In this document: positions 37,296 to 48,900 of the stretch, piece after piece
How positions within the stretch are numbered: the first letter of the stretch is position 1
Layout of the letters: every line of letters begins with the position of its first letter
NCBI GenBank assembly: GCA_037176705.1
Contig: CM073887.1
Coordinates: 45,818,001-45,882,000, forward strand
Source: Molossus alvarezi
Taxonomy: Eukaryota > Chordata > Mammalia > Chiroptera > Molossidae
Length of the DNA: 64,000 nt
Direction of reading: 5' to 3'
Translations under genes and position numbers: made by a program
Notes under the pieces: model-generated
Databases searched by the model: none
Told to the model about the DNA's origin: nothing
The model's input: only the letters and a program-made list of their open reading frames with translations

Positions 37296-37671
37296 TGTCT
37301 TAGTCTGCTCAGGTTGTCATTACAAAATACTATAGACAGTGTGGCTTAAACAACAGCACAGTTCTGGAGGCTAGAAGTCCAAGATCAGGGTGCTGGCATG
37401 GTTGGTCCTAGTGAGAGCTTTCCTCCTAGCTTGCAGATAGCCACCTTCTCACTGTGTCCTCACAAGGCAGAGAGAGAAAGGTGGGGAAGAGTGCTCTCTC
37501 TGGTGTCTCTTCTTATAAGGACACTAATTCCATTAGACTAGGGTTCCACCCTCATGACCTTGTCAAACAAACCTAATTATCTCCAAAGGCCCCTCTTCCA
37601 AATACCATCACAGTGGGGAGCTAGGACTTTAACATATAAATTTGGGGGTGGGGCACAATCAATCCATAGCA
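37296..37671 (-). repeat. MaLR-type (MLT1A-like) solo LTR
   Basis: Minus strand begins TGCTATGGATTGATTGTGCC and ends GACTAAGACA, the borders of an MLT1/MST-type LTR. Flanks are GTCAC and GTCAG, a near 5-bp duplication. No internal retroviral sequence. Confidence 0.8.
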
Positions 37672-37679
37672 GTCAGCAA

Positions 37680-39550
37680 ACATTGATTCAGGGAACATTG
37701 ATAAGACATTACATTAGTTCAGACCAATTGGCATATTCTTTGTCACTGAAGGATGGATGGAACTCTATATTCAATAATGTTTATCCATCTTGTCATTCAC
37801 TCACATATTTACCAAACATTCCTGAGCACTCACCTAGGCATGTGGATGGAGGAGGGATATAGAGCTGACAATGAGATGGGGAGGGGTACAGAAGTAGAGA
37901 GAACATTTCAATGCACTGGGATATATTGCTGGGACAGGAAGAATGGTATTGCATTTTGGGACCTTGGAGGAGGAATAACCTAGACTAGGGGTATTAATGT
38001 GTCAGGGGTAGGCAGCAAACTACCAGGTGTCATGCAGGACAAAGTTTTCATGCATTCACCGGTCAGCACTCAGAGCTGAGGAGATGCTAATCCAGTCAGG
38101 AAGAGGGGAAAGACCTTTCCTGGCAGAAGGGGAAATCTGCGCATGTGCAAGAGACATGAGAAAACATGAGTGCTCTGGGAACCACCATTAGCTCACTAAA
38201 ACTAGAGACCAGATTTGGAGCTGGAGGGACCCAAGCTAGAGATGCCTTAGAGTCAGACCCTAAGAGGGTTTTTTGTTTGTTTGTTTGTTTGTTTGTTTAT
38301 TTTAACCCTGAAGTTCATGAGGAACCATAAAGGAGTTCAAGCATGGAGTGACCTGACCAGATTACATTTCAAAAAGATTAACCAGGTGGCAATGTGGCAA
38401 TCACTGGAGGAGAAAAATGACCAGAGGTAGGGGGGCAAATCAGGAGGCTACTGAAGTCAGCAATAGTGAGATGTGAGAATTTATGGTCCAAAGCAGAGGA
38501 AGGTGGGATGGGGAGGAGGAAAGGGATTTTAGATGATGCATGAGGAAGAGTTGTCAGAACTCTGGATGGGTGAAGGAAAGGGAAGTTCCTGTCTCATGCC
38601 CTGGGGGTAGATGGAGGTGCCATTCACTAAAACTGGAACGCAGACCAAAAGCATGGTTGAGAAGTGAGGGGGCAACCTCAGCTGTGGACCCAATGGCTTC
38701 AGGATGCTTGAGTAGCACCCTATGGACATGTTGAGTTGACTGGTTGGATATATAGATGTAACAAGAAGAACTTTTGAAATTTTTATTTTTTTTCTTCCTT
38801 TTCCCTAAATGGTCTCACCATTCTTCTAGCCAATCAACAATATACACATGATCTCAAAGAGAATTTATATGTAATAGCAGTAGAAAAGAGGAGGGGAAAT
38901 GTTAATATTCTTTTTTTCCTCCTTCAAACTAGACTTTTGAAAGTCAAAAGGAGAGGCCATAAATGGAACAGAAGTTGGAGTGTATGACATAAAAAGGTGA
39001 TAAGGCTGATGTTCCTGTGAGCACAATCAGCCAAGAGTGAAATACAGAGTTTGGGGCTCTTTTGCTTAAGCCAAGAAACCCAGGCCATTTCTACACTAGG
39101 AGAAATAACTGATTCAGGTTGGAAGTTGTTCCCATGACAACTAACTGGTATGTAAGATTTTGAGATTAATTATTACATTTCACTAACATTAAGCTTGTGG
39201 AGTTTTGATGTTTCTACGAATAAGCTCTGGAGGTACTTTTATGGTTACAAGATGGGGAACAGAATGGTTATGAGTATGTTTTTACCCAAGGACCTTTATT
39301 CTTGTGAATATTTTCTGCCTCTTCTTACACCTGTGTCAATATCATCTCCCTAGAGTTTCTTTTCAGAAGCAGTGGTTAATTAGGAAGCTCTCGGTCTCTG
39401 GCTTTAGGTAGGATTTTAGTAGCCAGTAAGAACAGAAAATAGAGGGCTTGTAAAAATGCAGGACTTAATAAAAAATATAGAAATCAATAGATATTTTTAA
39501 TAAGATGGTGAGGTCCAAATTATGCTTTCACAAAAAATTGGAATGAGAAT
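37680..39550. other. Intergenic, no gene recognised
   Basis: Mixed unique sequence. A (TTTG)n run lies at about 38272-38299. 38300-38480 looks like an old repeat (GAGTGACCTGACCAGATTAC, AAAAAGATTAACCAGGTGGC) that I cannot name with confidence. Confidence 0.4.
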
Positions 39551-39619
39551 AGAGTGAAGGTGCAATGTAATCATCTATACTTAGAAGAGGGAAGGTTCTG
39601 GAGATGGAGAAGTGTGTGT

Positions 39620-39790
39620 GTGTGTGTAAGATGGAAGAGATTTTGAGCACATTTGTTAAAGAGGAAGTCTAAGCTCAACATGGGTTCAAATCCTGACTCT
39701 ACCATTTTTATAAGCTCTGTGACTTTAGGCAAATTAGTTAACCTCTCTGTGCCAGTTTCCTCACTTGAAAAGTGAGGCATATGATCATAG
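39620..39790 (+). repeat. MIR SINE
   Basis: GGGTTCAAATCCTGACTCTACC, CTCTGTGACTTTAGGCAAAT and TCCTCACTTGAAAAGTGAGG follow the MIR consensus order. Confidence 0.85.
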
Positions 39791-39939
39791 CAACCTACAT
39801 AAAAGTCTCTTTTGTGTTATGAAGTGTTGTGTGTGTTTCTGCTCTTAGGGTATTTCCCCATCCCTCCCCCATGACCCCACTCTACAGCGTCTAAGCTCCT
39901 CCTAAGCAGGAGGGGCGTCTGTGACTTAATCACTGTTGT

Positions 39940-40045
39940 GTCTCTTGTATTAACTACTATAGTATTTCCTATGCAGTGGGCATTCAATACACACCTGGAA
40001 CATAGTAGGTGCTCTATAAATATTTGTCGATTAAATGAGCAAATG
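39940..40045 (+). repeat. L2/MIR-type 3' end
   Basis: CATAGTAGGTGCTCTATAAA then TATTTGTCGATTAAATGAGC, the usual terminal pattern. Confidence 0.6.
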
Positions 40046-40429
40046 TTGAACTGAATGTGGTTATTCCAAGTTAGCAGAGGTTCTAAATATCTATTTTTCT
40101 TCTCAGCCAAAAAACGATGGTTACTCTAGGCTAATGCGTATTTACTTATAGTGTTTCGAAGCCAAATACATTTGCAATAAAAATTTATATAATAATCATC
40201 ACATATTCTAAGCTGAGTATTTGTAACTGGGGGAGAATGTCTATCTTAAATACAGGCATATATATTCTTTGAAACCAGGGTTGTTCCTCTGAAAGCCTGG
40301 CAGTGGATGTAAAAACAGTTAGTCCTTTCCGGCGCAGGCGCTTCTCTTCTCTTTATCTTAAAGGATCCCTAGTTGGTGCCAAAATGGAATGAATACAACG
40401 AAAGACCAAAAGGAAGAGCGGCGAATATG

Positions 40430-40700
40430 ACTAGTTTTGTCCTTCGCGCCACCCCGTAGTTTGCAGACGACGTTGGAGCGGTGCGCGCGCTTTCGAAAGC
40501 GAGGAGGATTCCAATCTCAACGACTGTAGCTGAAAGTTTGGTTGGCAGGTGGGACGCTGAGGTCGCCGCTGGGACCTGCTGGGGTCTTTCGGGACCAATT
40601 TTTAAGAGCTGTGGCCAGGACCTGTGGTCAGCCGGCTCCTTTTTTACCTGGAGTGTGACTTCAGCGCTGCACAGCCCGGGTAAGGGGAGCTTTTCTCGGG
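40430..40700 (+). promoter_or_regulatory. PBK: PBK CpG-rich promoter with CDE/CHR-like element
   Basis: CpG density rises sharply here against AT-rich flanks. A TTCGAA at 40492-40497 lies four bases after GCGCG (40483-40487), the spacing of a CDE-CHR pair, which binds DREAM/MuvB complexes in G2/M genes. A CCAAT box follows at 40511-40515, as is common in such promoters. PBK is known to be cell-cycle regulated. The transcription start itself cannot be read from sequence, and the role of these sites is inferred. Confidence 0.6.
40500..40679 (+). other. PBK: PBK exon 1 (5' untranslated), 5' border approximate
   Basis: A strong donor GTAAGG begins at 40680 within the CpG-rich segment and 2.2 kb upstream of the first coding exon. 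PBK has a noncoding first exon in human, and this is the only good candidate donor in the island. The start is a guess; no open frame with the protein begins here. Confidence 0.55.
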
Positions 40701-42049
40701 CCCGGCCTGGGTGCCGGGTCGGGTTCCCCACCCCCACCCATGGTCCCTGTGTTTGCTTTTGTACGAGCTCGAGGCCTAGAAGGAAAGTTGTAGCCGTTGG
40801 GAATGTGGCGTTAAACCGGGAATTATCTTAGGATTCATCTCTGCGACCCCAAACTCTGAATCACGGGGTAGGATGGGGATTTCATGAAAGAAAGGGTTCT
40901 TTCGCTAAGCGAAGCCTGGCCGTCTGCGCTTTTAATGGAATTTGCGTAGGAGAAGACGACGGTTGGACAGATTTGGGAACCCCTGACCCAGCAAACTGCC
41001 ATTGTTTTATAAATGGCGTTGCCGATGGATAGCGGGGGAGGGGGGTGTCTGCTTGACCAGAGACCCCAGGCTTTAGGCACATCTTAGTGGTGCCCCAGAA
41101 CCGATCACCGGGCCTTGTGCCTGGGGGAAGCAGTTCATTACTGCAGCCGCGTCTCAGTTTCAGCTCTTCAGGGAGACCCGAACTGGGCAAGGATTTCTGG
41201 TGGGAGTGGGAAGGGTGGTGGGTGAGAAAGCTTTGAATCCCTCCACTGATGTTGCTTCCAGTTTTCAGGTGAGCCGTCCGCGCTGGTGGAAGAAGGATGT
41301 TACCAACCAGCCCTCCATAGACTCCAGGATTAGAGGATCAACAGTCTGTTCCTCTACCCCCAGGAGTCCTGAGGGTGTCAAGTGTGCAGGACCTTACGAA
41401 TAATCTGATCAGAACGTTCCCTTTCTTTTACATCCTGCGTTTTCCTTCTGTTTTGCTTCTCTTTTCTCAATTGTCTTTACTTTTTCTCTTGTTCTTTTGT
41501 TTTTCCCTACACTTGAGCTTTGCCAGTAGTATCTGTGCGTGTGTTTAGTCCTAGGGTGGTTTAGAAGTTCATGACAAGGCATCTTCAGTGTTCCAAATAA
41601 AGGCGAAACTGAAGACAGTGGTGGTTGTAGCTACATACATTTTTTAAAAAAGTGAACAAACTTCTTAATACAAAATTAAAGCCTTTGAGGTGATTTCTTT
41701 TTTCTTGGCACAGAGTTTTATTTAAATGCTGTTTATGAAGGGTCCTACAAAAAAAGTAAAGCAAATATTCTCTCTGCTTCCCAGTTTTTTAAATAGACAA
41801 ATCAAAAGAGCTTTTAGACATGTAGGAACAGTTTCTTTACTATAAATAACACTAATAATATGAAATCTAACTTTAAAAAAAAGAAAAATTAAAGTAAAAT
41901 TTTGGTAAAAAAGATACTTTAAGAAATGTGTTACAGAAAAAAAAAGCTTGGATTAACTTGCATGTATGTGCAGTATGTACATTTTATTTGCATAGACAAT
42001 TTTTATAATAGTTTATTGATACAATAAAATTGTTTATTGGTAACATAAA

Positions 42050-42560
42050 ATTTTTATAATAGTTTATTGATAGCATAAAATTCACCCTTTGAAAGTATAT
42101 TATTCAGTGATATATTCAATCCCAGGGTTGAATATATTAAATTACTACCTAATTTAGAACATTTTCATCACCCCAGAAAGAAGCCCCACATCCACTAGCT
42201 GCTGTTTCACATCCTTCCTTTCCCCCCAGCCTCCTGGCAGCTGCTAATCTATTTTCTGTCTGTGGGTTTCCTTATTCTGGACATAGTGTGTAAATGGAAT
42301 TATGTAAGTGGGCTCTCGTGTCTGGCTGCTTCCACTTAGCATAATGTTTTCAAGGTTTATTTATATTGTATATATTAGAACTTTATTTTTTATTCCCTTT
42401 TATGACTGAATAATGTTGTATAGAATATACATTTTATTCATTAATATTCTATTATGTGTATTATATACCATATTTGTTTATCCATTCATCATCTGATGGC
42501 TACTTCTGTTTCCTCTTCTTTTTGGCTATTATGAATAATCTTGCTTGCATAGACAGTTTC
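42050..42560 (-). mobile_element. Old L1 3' fragment (antisense), PBK intron 1
   Basis: AGTGTGTAAATGGAATTATG, TCCACTTAGCATAATGTTTT and TATTATGAATAATCTTGC are antisense L1 ORF2-end phrases. Confidence 0.75.
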
Positions 42561-42694
42561 TTTAAAGGGTATAAAAGACCCGTTAACTACTTCCAGGAAG
42601 TGTGGAAAGGAAACTTAACTCTTTACCTTTTTGTACTAGGTGGTTTTTTGTTTTTTAACCAAGTGCATATATTTTTAATTAAGACAGATTAACC

Positions 42695-42830
42695 CTATCA
42701 CTATTAATAGGGCTTTGGGTAAGTAAGTGTACCTCTCTGGATTTTAGTTTTCTCACTGAAAAACAATTGGACTAAGAATTTTTCATGGTCTTTTTCAGTT
42801 CTCAAATTTTATGATAAAATGATATGATAA
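42695..42830 (+). repeat. MIR-like fragment before PBK exon 2
   Basis: GTGTACCTCTCTGGATTTTA, TTGGACTAAGAATTTTTCAT and CTTTTTCAGTTCTCAAATTT follow the same order as the copy at 6.06 kb. Confidence 0.55.
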
Positions 42831-42912
42831 AATGAGAGATGGTATTATAGGAAGTTTTTCTTCATGAATGAGAGTTGTATTCTTTGTAACTTTCAATTTA
42901 TTTTTATCACAG

Positions 42913-42990
42913 GACCTAGAGTGATTATTACAATGGAAGAAATCAATAATTTCAAGACACCAAGCAAATTATCAGAAAAAAGAAAATCTG
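42913..42990 (+). CDS. PBK: PBK exon 2 (start codon exon)
   Basis: The acceptor TTTATCACAG ends at 42912 and the donor GTAAGA starts at 42991. Twenty bases of 5' UTR precede the ATG at 42933. The exon encodes residues 1-19 and the first base of codon 20, including FKTPSK with Thr9-Pro, the CDK1 site of TOPK. Residue 3 is Glu where human has Gly. Confidence 0.93.
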
Positions 42991-45900
42991 GTAAGATAGA
43001 TATAAAACCTTTCTTCATTGTTATTGCTATTAGAACTGTCCTATTGTTGTTTGACGCTTTGTCATACACAATTTTAGAATACATACTCTTTGTAATGTTG
43101 ACCTTAGCAAATTAGACTTATTTTATAGGCCAGGATATGGTCATCTGTGAGCTCATTTTATTGACATTGTAACAGATTTGGAGGTTCTCCCTACTGAATA
43201 ATCAATTTAACTTGAACTGTTAAGGAATTATGTATGTTTCTCCCCCTCTCAAACATGTATCGCTCTGGTGAGGGAAAAATATTTTCCAAGGCAAGACAAA
43301 GGACAAAGATAATCTTTTCAACAAATAAAAACAATTGGATATTGATATGAAAATTGACCCTTACCTCATATTGTACACAAAAATGTTCATAGTTATAAAA
43401 TGTCTAGAAGATAACAGGAGAAAATCTTATGTTGTTCACTTCTAATAGATTTTTGTACATTGACCTTGTATCCTGCAACAATGCTAAACTCACTTATTCT
43501 AGATTTTTTTTTCATTACTTTTATTTTTTTATTTTTATTTTTTATTTTTTTTCACATCTTTATTGTTGGATGTAAAATGTATTACAGATGTTCCACATTT
43601 TTCCCCCATTGACACCCCTCCTCCCCTCTCCCGTCCCCCTCCCACCTTTTCCCAAAGTATTGTCCGTGTCCATTGGTTATGCATATAAGTTCTTTGGTTT
43701 ATCTCTTCCCACCCCCCCAACCCCTTTCCCTTTGAGGTTTGTCAGTCTAGCAATGAATTTGTGCTTCTTAATCCCTTCACCTTTTTCACCCATTTCCCCA
43801 ACCCCCTTCCCAACTGGCAACCAATAAAATGTTCTCTGTATCTATGAGAATGTTCCTGTTCTTCCTGTTCATTTTGTTTGTAGATTCCATTGTTGATAGA
43901 TATGTATTCATTGCCATTTTGTTTGTTCATGCATTTTATCTTTTTCTTCAAAAAGACCTTTCATCATTTCATAATAACGGTTTGGTAGTGATGAACTCCT
44001 TTAACTTTTTCTTGTCTGGGAAAGTTTTTATATGTCCATCGATTCTAAATGACAGCTTTGCAGGATAGAGTAATTTTGGTTGTAGGTTCTTGGTTTTCAT
44101 CACTCTGAATATTTCTTGCCACTCCCTTCTGGCCTGCAAAGTTTCTTTTGAGAAATCAGCTGACAGCCTAATGAGAACTCCCTTGTAGGTAACTAGCTGC
44201 CTTTCTCTTGCTGCTTTTAAGATTCTCTCTTTGTCTTGAACCTTTTGCATTTTGATGATGATGTGTCTTGGTGTGGGCCTCTTGGGGTTCATCTTGTTTG
44301 GGACTCTGTGTGCTTCCTGGACTTGTATGTCTGTTTCCTTCACCAAGTTAGGAAAGTTTTCTGCCATTATTGTTTCAAACAGGTTTTCGATTTCTTGTTC
44401 TCTCTCTTCTCCTTCCGGCACCCCCAAGATGCGAATGTTGGCACGCTTGAGGTTGTCCCAGAGGCTCCTTACACTATCCTCATTTTTTTGGATTCTTTTT
44501 TCTTTTTGCTGTTCTGATTGGGCGTTTTTTGCTTCCTTATATTCCAAATCGATGGTTTGCTCCTTGGATTTACGTACTCTATTATTGAAGCTGTGTAAAT
44601 TATTCTTTATTTCAGTTAAAGCCTCCTTCGTTTCTAACTGTGCATTGATCATTTCTGACTGGTCCTCTTCTGTGCTCTTGAGGCCCTCACTGAGTTCATT
44701 GAGCATCCTTATAAGCAGTATTTTGAACTCAGCATCTGTTAGGTTGCTTATCTCCATTTCGCTTAGTTCTTTTCTTGGGGTTTTGTTCTGTTCTTTCATT
44801 TGGGACCTGTTTCTTTGTATCCTCATTTTGGCTGCCTCCCTGTGTTTGTTTCTGTGTATTACTTAGTGAGAGGTATGGGGCTTGCTGAGACCCGATGCTG
44901 CTTGTTTGAAAGAATTTAGGAAAAACCTGAAGCAGGATCCAAAACCGGCCAATCCTATGGTTAAGTAAGTGGCAACAGCTTGGGTGGGCTTGAAAGTTGG
45001 GTGGGGTGGGGCGGGGCCTCAGGGAGTCACCAGGGCGGGGCTACCAGTGTGAGCCAGGTTGCTGGAGTCCCAGATATGGCTTCTGTCTGCCGCCCCAGGG
45101 AAGGGCTCACCAAAGGAACAAAGGCCTCTGACAGCACGTTTGTCCCCGAGGAAGGCCCCTCTCCAGCGCTCGCTCCAGTGCCAAACAGCTCAGTTCTTCC
45201 CTGTATGTCTCTGGTGCCCCTCGAGCTGCCTCCCCTCCAAGCTTAGAGGGAGAGAGTCCGATAAGTCCGTGCGCGGGCCCTTTAGGGAGCTGCCTGGGGC
45301 TCCAGCCGCTTCAGCTTCCCTGAGCCTCAGTTTCCGCTGGTTTTTCCAGCCAGAAGTTATGGGGATTCTCTTCCTGGCACTGGAACCCTGAGCGGGGCAC
45401 CTGGTGTGGGACGGGGACCCCTCAGTCCTCAGGGAGGACCTTCCCAGCCGCGGGAGCCTCCTGATTTTTATCCGCCACACTTGGGTGTGGGACCAGCCCG
45501 TCGCGCCCCCGCCCCTCCTACCAGTCTGGATGTAGCTGCTTTTTTTTTTTAATTCGGTAGTTGTAGGACTTCCATTCAGCTTGATTTCAGGCGATTTTGG
45601 ATGATGGCTGTTCTGTAGTTTAGTTGTAACTTTGATGTGGTTGTGGGAGGACGCGATACCGCGTTTACCCACGCCGCCATCTTGACCGGACTCTAGACTT
45701 TTTTTTAATAGATTGCTTAGGATATTGTACATTGTACATAGTTGGTAATATTATAGACAAATAAAGATAGTTTTACTTTTTTTCCTAATCTGTATTACTT
45801 TATTTCTTATGGCACTGGCTCCAGCATATTTTTTAGTAGAAAAAAAATGAGTAGATATCCTTTCCTTGTTCGCATGAAGTATTATATTAAATGTAGAGAG

Positions 45901-48900
45901 TTTTGGGGTTTTGTGTGTGTGTGTGTGCACGTGTGTGTAATAGATTATTTTTAAAGCAGTTAGATTCATAGTAAAATTGATCGGAAGATACAGAGATCCT
46001 AAAGTTCCATTAGGATCTTTATTTACTTCTCTGTTTTAACTTGTTATGCTCACATTTTCTTTTACATTATTGAGTATATTTCTAAAGGTTTATATATTAA
46101 GGCTTTTATCTGCTACTTCTACATCACTGTCATTTTGTGGTATGGTTCTGTTGGTTTATTTTCCACCTGGAATGGGTCAAGTTTTCTTCTTTTATACCTG
46201 GTAATTTTTTTATTGACTGTGAGACATTTTACATTGTTGAGTGCTGAACTTTGTTATTCCTTTGAAGGGTGTGTGAATGTGTTTTGCTCCACCTGCAATT
46301 AAGTTTTCTGCACATAGTTTATTTTTTTTGGCTTGCTTTTAGGCTTGCTTTTAGGCTTCGTTCTAAACTTTTTCCTTGGGCTAAAATTTAGCTGTAGTAC
46401 TAAGCCATAACCCTTTAGAGTACTTTACTCAATGCCCTGTGTTACAGAGTTAACACACTGGCTGATGTGTAATCTCCTGTAATGATTTAGCCAACTACTT
46501 GGGTTTGTTTGGTGGTTTCCCTGGCTTTGGGGAGTCCATGTCTATTATATGTACAGAAAGTACTTAGTCAAATGCTTAAAGGGAGACCTCTTTTTAGATC
46601 TCTGGAGCTTTCTTATTTTGTGGCTCCCTCTTTAGTTATCTGCTGCATACATTTTAGCTATTTAGGTCTTGACCTCTGATCTCTCTCTCTCTCAATTTAA
46701 CAAGACTGCTGAGCTGTGTTTCTTTGTGTTGTGGCCTGGAAACTGCCACTGAGTGGTAAGTTAGGACAATAGATAGGGCTCACCCCATTTGTTTCTCTTC
46801 TCTGAAAGAGCACAATCCTGCTCTGCCTTATTGTCAGGTATATGAAAACTACTAATTTTGTCAAGTTTTCTAGATGGCAATTCCAAGAGCAGTTAATTTT
46901 TTATTAGCAAAAGTAGGACTCCTCTATCTCATCTTTTTAAAGACTGTATAATATAGATATAATATAATTATGATTAATGATGATTAATTAGGGTTTTATG
47001 TGTGTTTTCTGCAGCCACAGAAGTGAATCCCAGTATTCAGATATATGTGCTTGCATGTGTGTGTGTATATGATGTCTTTGGGCACATGCTGTACTGTAGG
47101 CATTGGCAAACTCTTTGTAAAGGGCAAGATAGTAAATAGTTTAGGCTTGTGGGCCACATAGGGACACTATTGCATATTCTTTTTTACCTGTTTTTTCTTC
47201 TTTTTTTTTATCCTCACCTGAGGACATTTTTTTGCGTTTATCTTCGGATAGAGCTGGAAGGAGAGAGGAAGGGAGAGAGAGAGAAACATCGATGTGAGAG
47301 AGACACACCAAGTGGTTGCCACCCACATGACCCCAACCGGGCCGGGGGACAAACCACAACTGAGGTACGTGCCCTTAGCAGGAACCGAACCTGGGACTCT
47401 CTGGTCTGCGGGCTGCAACCACTGAGCCAAACCTGCCAGGGCTTTACCTATTGTTTTTAATCAACCCTTTAAAAAAACATTTCTTAACTTGTGAGTCATA
47501 CAAAAATAAGCTATTTGCTGACCCCCTGCTTCAGTGTTACTCATAGAGCTCCAAAAGTAGACTTAGTCAAGGGGTCTCCATTTAAAATTAGAATGGATAC
47601 CCTTGGCCAATTTTGATCAGCAGTTAGAGCGTCAGCTCACACACTGAAGGGTCACGGGTTTGATTCCCAGTCAAGGGCACTCATCTGGGTTGCAGATTCA
47701 ATCCCTGGCCCTGGTTGGGGTCTTTTGGTGGGGTCTCAAACTAATTGATACGTTTCTCTCACATCAATATTTCTCTCTCTCTTTCCCTCCCTCCATTCCA
47801 CTCTATTTAGAAAATCAAAGGAAGCCCTGGCCAGTTTGGCTCAGCGGTTAGAGCGTTGGCCTGCGGCCCGGAGAGACCCGGGTTCGGTTCCCGCTAAGGG
47901 CACGTACTTTGGTTGCAGTTTGTCCCTGGCCCTGGTTGGTTGTGCGGGTGGCAGCTACTCGATGTGTCCCTTCATGTCGATGTTTCTCTCTCTCTCCCTT
48001 CCTCTCTCTCCCTCCCACTCTATCTGTACAAAAAATGGAAAAATATCCTCGGGTGAGGATAAAAAAAAAAAATCAAAGGAAGAATATCCTTGGGTGAGGA
48101 TTATCAACAAAAATTAGGGTGGATAGTATCAAATTGCTCTCTAAAAGATTACTCTTAACAATAGTGTGTTGCAAATGTTTGGATGTATTTGTAGAGGTCT
48201 TTCAAATATTAATTTTATTTTTAATTTCTTTCTGACATTTAGCATTATGTTCAACTCCATGTATAAATATTCCTGCCTCTCCATTTATGCAGAAGCTTGG
48301 CTATGGCACAGGGGTGAATGTCTACCTTATGAAAAGGTGAGTATATCTATAGATTAACCTTTTTATATGGAACCATAGTTTCACTGTACTTAGAGACAGG
48401 AATATGAAAATTCAGATATTTAGATTTGACATATGTTCCTGATTCTACCTGACTGCTATATTCCAGTCTTAGAATCTTTTATAACTTCACCAGAGCTCTG
48501 TCTGATACACTTTTCTTCTAGCTTTTCTCCTGGTGGATTATTAAAGAATCAGTAATTTACCTTATAATTTTTCCTTGGCTTGTATGGGAAGGGAATCAGC
48601 CTGACCAGTACAGCATGGTTTTAGGTTTATATTGTTTCTTGATAGAAGTGCTTTCTTTAATAAAAAGCTAATGAATGAGATTAGTATAGCAATATTATGT
48701 AAGTGGGTATTCTTGAAGTATGTTTGCAATTTAAACACCCCTTTGTGTTTGTATGCTGTTTTGTGAACATCTTTTTTTTTTTTTAGTTCCTAAAAACTCT
48801 TGTCTAAGTTATTCTGAAAGAAAAATATTCTTATAGGTTCATAGGTCTAATTTTTTTTTCTTTAAAAAAAAAAAGTCTCTAAGTGTAAAGTGTATTGTTA

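Larger units (their letters stand above)
40701..42912 (+). other. PBK: PBK intron 1 content
   Basis: No gene seen. The first 700 bases are moderately GC-rich downstream of the promoter. Then comes AT-rich sequence, an old antisense L1 fragment (about 42050-42560) and a MIR-like fragment ending shortly before exon 2. Confidence 0.6.

Noticed and set aside
1..40400. Exons of SCARA5, the expected neighbour upstream of PBK
   Set aside because: I looked for its SRCR-type Cys-rich C-terminus and collagen-like repeats and saw none; its 3' end probably lies outside the window.
47824..47900. tRNA genes suggested by box A/box B-like sequence
   Set aside because: These are the tRNA-derived heads of Ves SINEs; they lack a full cloverleaf and repeat throughout the window.
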